A stretch of DNA of 60,722 nt from an uncultured Lachnospiraceae bacterium. GTDB lineage: Bacteria > Bacillota > Clostridia > Lachnospirales > Lachnospiraceae. Below the pieces are notes generated by a model that did not search any database, was not told the DNA's origin, and worked only from the letters and a program-made list of their open reading frames with translations. The DNA is taken from positions 1 to 60,722 of the forward strand of contig CANQRR010000016.1 of assembly GCA_947626285.1 (NCBI GenBank). The letters run 5' to 3'. Below, piece after piece: positions 59,530 through 60,722 of the stretch. The position numbers and the translations under genes are program-made. The first letter of the stretch is position 1, and every line of letters starts with the position of its first letter.

Positions 59530-59829
59530 CTATTTCATATACGATTCAACAATGCACATATCATCGTTGCCACTTCTCGGAACACAGATTGAGAAACCGG
59601 CGGCAGCTATATCTTCGCGGCAGTCTTTTAGAGTATCGTATACCGCGCAGATATTTGTCGCTGCGCTTTCCACAGCATCAAACACTCTCGCTATGATCTT
59701 GTCCGGGAAATCAAACGGCTTATTGTAAACGCAGACCATCGGCATTTTCAAATCTGAAAAATCCACGTTCTTCATGCTTTCCACAATCTGATTTCTAGGA
59801 ATGATATGCGCTTTGCTCTTATTTTGCAT
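59530..59829 (-). CDS. Unrecognised 99-residue protein
   Basis: From MQNKSKAHIIPRNQIVESMK. A beta/alpha pattern with PMVCVYNKPFDFPDKIIARV and a cysteine pair. GGGAGGTAAG ribosome site. Confidence 0.5.
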   Translation of the reverse strand: MQNKSKAHIIPRNQIVESMKNVDFSDLKMPMVCVYNKPFDFPDKIIARVFDAVESAATNICAVYDTLKDCREDIAAAGFSICVPRSGNDDMCIVESYMK

Positions 59830-59833
59830 AGTC

Positions 59834-60085
59834 TTACCTCCCATACAATTCCTTACGTTTCTGTTTTGACAACTCCCTACGCCTGTTTCGTTCCCTCCAA
59901 TGAGGACAGTCCAGTTTTTCGAGTCCTATGCAACATCTGGAGGTACATCTGTGAACCTTTAACTGTTTCAAAGACAGATAGCCTTTATGACTTTTGCAGT
60001 ACGCTACTGGATTTTTGATCGTGTTTCCATCAATGCTCTTATAGAGTTGTTCTTCCGGCATATCTGAGCGGTTCTGGGAACTCAT
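59834..60085 (-). CDS. Small zinc-binding-like protein
   Basis: 83 residues. PVAYCKSHKGYLSLKQLKVH, CTSRCCIGLEKLDCPHW and a basic end (RNRRRELSKQKRKELYG) suggest a zinc-stabilised basic domain. Overlaps the DUF5131 gene end. Confidence 0.55.
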   Translation of the reverse strand: MSSQNRSDMPEEQLYKSIDGNTIKNPVAYCKSHKGYLSLKQLKVHRCTSRCCIGLEKLDCPHWRERNRRRELSKQKRKELYGR

Positions 60086-60722
60086 GAATAAGCTGCTCTC
60101 CCCATATATCCGTTAAGGATTCTTTCATAAATACCGGTATTCCGTACTCTCTGCATTGATCCACGATATTCTCGATCCATTCGCGCTTTGGTATTACTCT
60201 GTCTTTTCGCCGCCCTGTTTCTGCCCCTATGATGATCCACTCAGGCAAAGGGTTCTGTACGTCCATATTCTTCAAATCTTCCAGTAACGGCTCGATTGAT
60301 AAGAACCAGTGGAACTTCTTGTCTTTGAACCATGTGTAATTGTCTGATTGCCTTGTGACACTCGTGCCAAACCAGAAATTATCACTCCACGGCATCTTTC
60401 TATCGTTCTCCAGTTCTATGTATCTCGCCGGATTTTTTGTAAGGAAAAGGTAATTGTGCTGTGGCGCTGCCTTGCAAGCCTCAAATACATCTTCGATCCA
60501 CTCGTCAGGCACCCACTCTCCGAACAAATCAGCCATAGAGCAGACGAAGATGTTTCTCCCGCGTTTCTTATTCTTGTATTCGTCCAACTTATAACGGTGA
60601 AATGTCGGACAAAATCCGTATGGATATGGCGCAACTCTGCGTTTGCCGTCTTTTCCGACAATAGTTTTTGGCTTGTCAAGCACAGCTCTTTCGATGCTTG
60701 GGTATCTTACAACATTTAATTC
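60039..60722 (-). CDS. DUF5131 (Gp37/Gp68-like) protein, N-terminus cut by the window
   Basis: 214 residues from the GTG at 60683, with the frame open to the window edge, so the true start lies beyond. FCPTFHRYKLDEYKNKKRGR, NIFVCSMADLFGEWVPDEWI, HNYLFLTKNPARYIE and EWIIIGAETGRR are the family signature. The missing N-terminus normally has a cysteine cluster (CxYCYA-type). Function unknown. Confidence 0.85.
   Translation of the reverse strand, partial: ELNVVRYPSIERAVLDKPKTIVGKDGKRRVAPYPYGFCPTFHRYKLDEYKNKKRGRNIFVCSMADLFGEWVPDEWIEDVFEACKAAPQHNYLFLTKNPARYIELENDRKMPWSDNFWFGTSVTRQSDNYTWFKDKKFHWFLSIEPLLEDLKNMDVQNPLPEWIIIGAETGRRKDRVIPKREWIENIVDQCREYGIPVFMKESLTDIWGEQLIHEFPEPLRYAGRTTL

Overview
The window is most of the genome of a tailed, siphovirus-like phage or prophage of a Gram-positive gut-type bacterium (Firmicutes/Clostridia). 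This rests on an SPP1-type portal, a DUF4355 scaffold, a phi13-type tail tube, strong AGGAGG ribosome sites and XRE and AntA/AntB regulators. The exact host cannot be read from the sequence. The right edge cuts a DUF5131 (Gp37/Gp68-like) gene, so the window is incomplete there.

Layout. 0.1-1.1 kb: a rightward XRE-like gene and an HExxH protein, a terminator, then four TGTGTGCTAC repeats. 1.4-26.5 kb, all leftward: lysis genes, a diversity-generating retroelement (RT, template repeat, Avd and a C-type-lectin-like target with its variable repeat), tail fibre, baseplate and tape measure, tail chaperone with a -1 frameshift, tail tube, head completion, capsid (its own -1 frameshift adds a C-terminal domain), scaffold, a 46-residue histone-like peptide and the portal. 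26.5-33.5 kb: a cargo block between portal and large terminase with about a dozen ordinary tRNA genes, at least four tRNA genes split by homologous insertions of about 50 nt, a TROVE-like DUF2828/vWA protein and an SPFH membrane protein. A good promoter at its right end reads leftward. 33.7-42.1 kb: XRE regulator, large terminase, small proteins, a DEDDh exonuclease, a GNAT-HTH protein containing a nine-G tract, a small-terminase candidate and a second XRE regulator. 42.1-43.2 kb: a divergent control region with two palindromic operators, one inside a consensus promoter. 43.2-54.7 kb, rightward: small early genes, an FtsK-like ATPase, a catalytic-domain-only tyrosine recombinase, a structured inverted-repeat element, membrane proteins, a ribbon-helix-helix regulator, an AntA/AntB antirepressor and RtcB RNA ligase. 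54.8-60.7 kb, leftward: many small zinc-ribbon proteins, Lar-like and YopX-like proteins and a PD-(D/E)XK-like protein.

The most unusual signal is the set of interrupted tRNA genes at 29.57-30.09 kb. Each has intact acceptor, D and T arms, but the anticodon arm is split by an insertion. The four insertions share a hairpin whose stem covaries between copies and an ACAGCAA-like motif. Further copies of the motif lie in a tRNA-like sequence directly upstream of the DUF2828 gene. The phage also encodes RtcB, the ligase family that joins tRNA exons or repairs cut tRNAs in other organisms. I infer, but cannot prove, an RNA processing, repair or decoy system built from these RNAs, the TROVE-like protein and RtcB.
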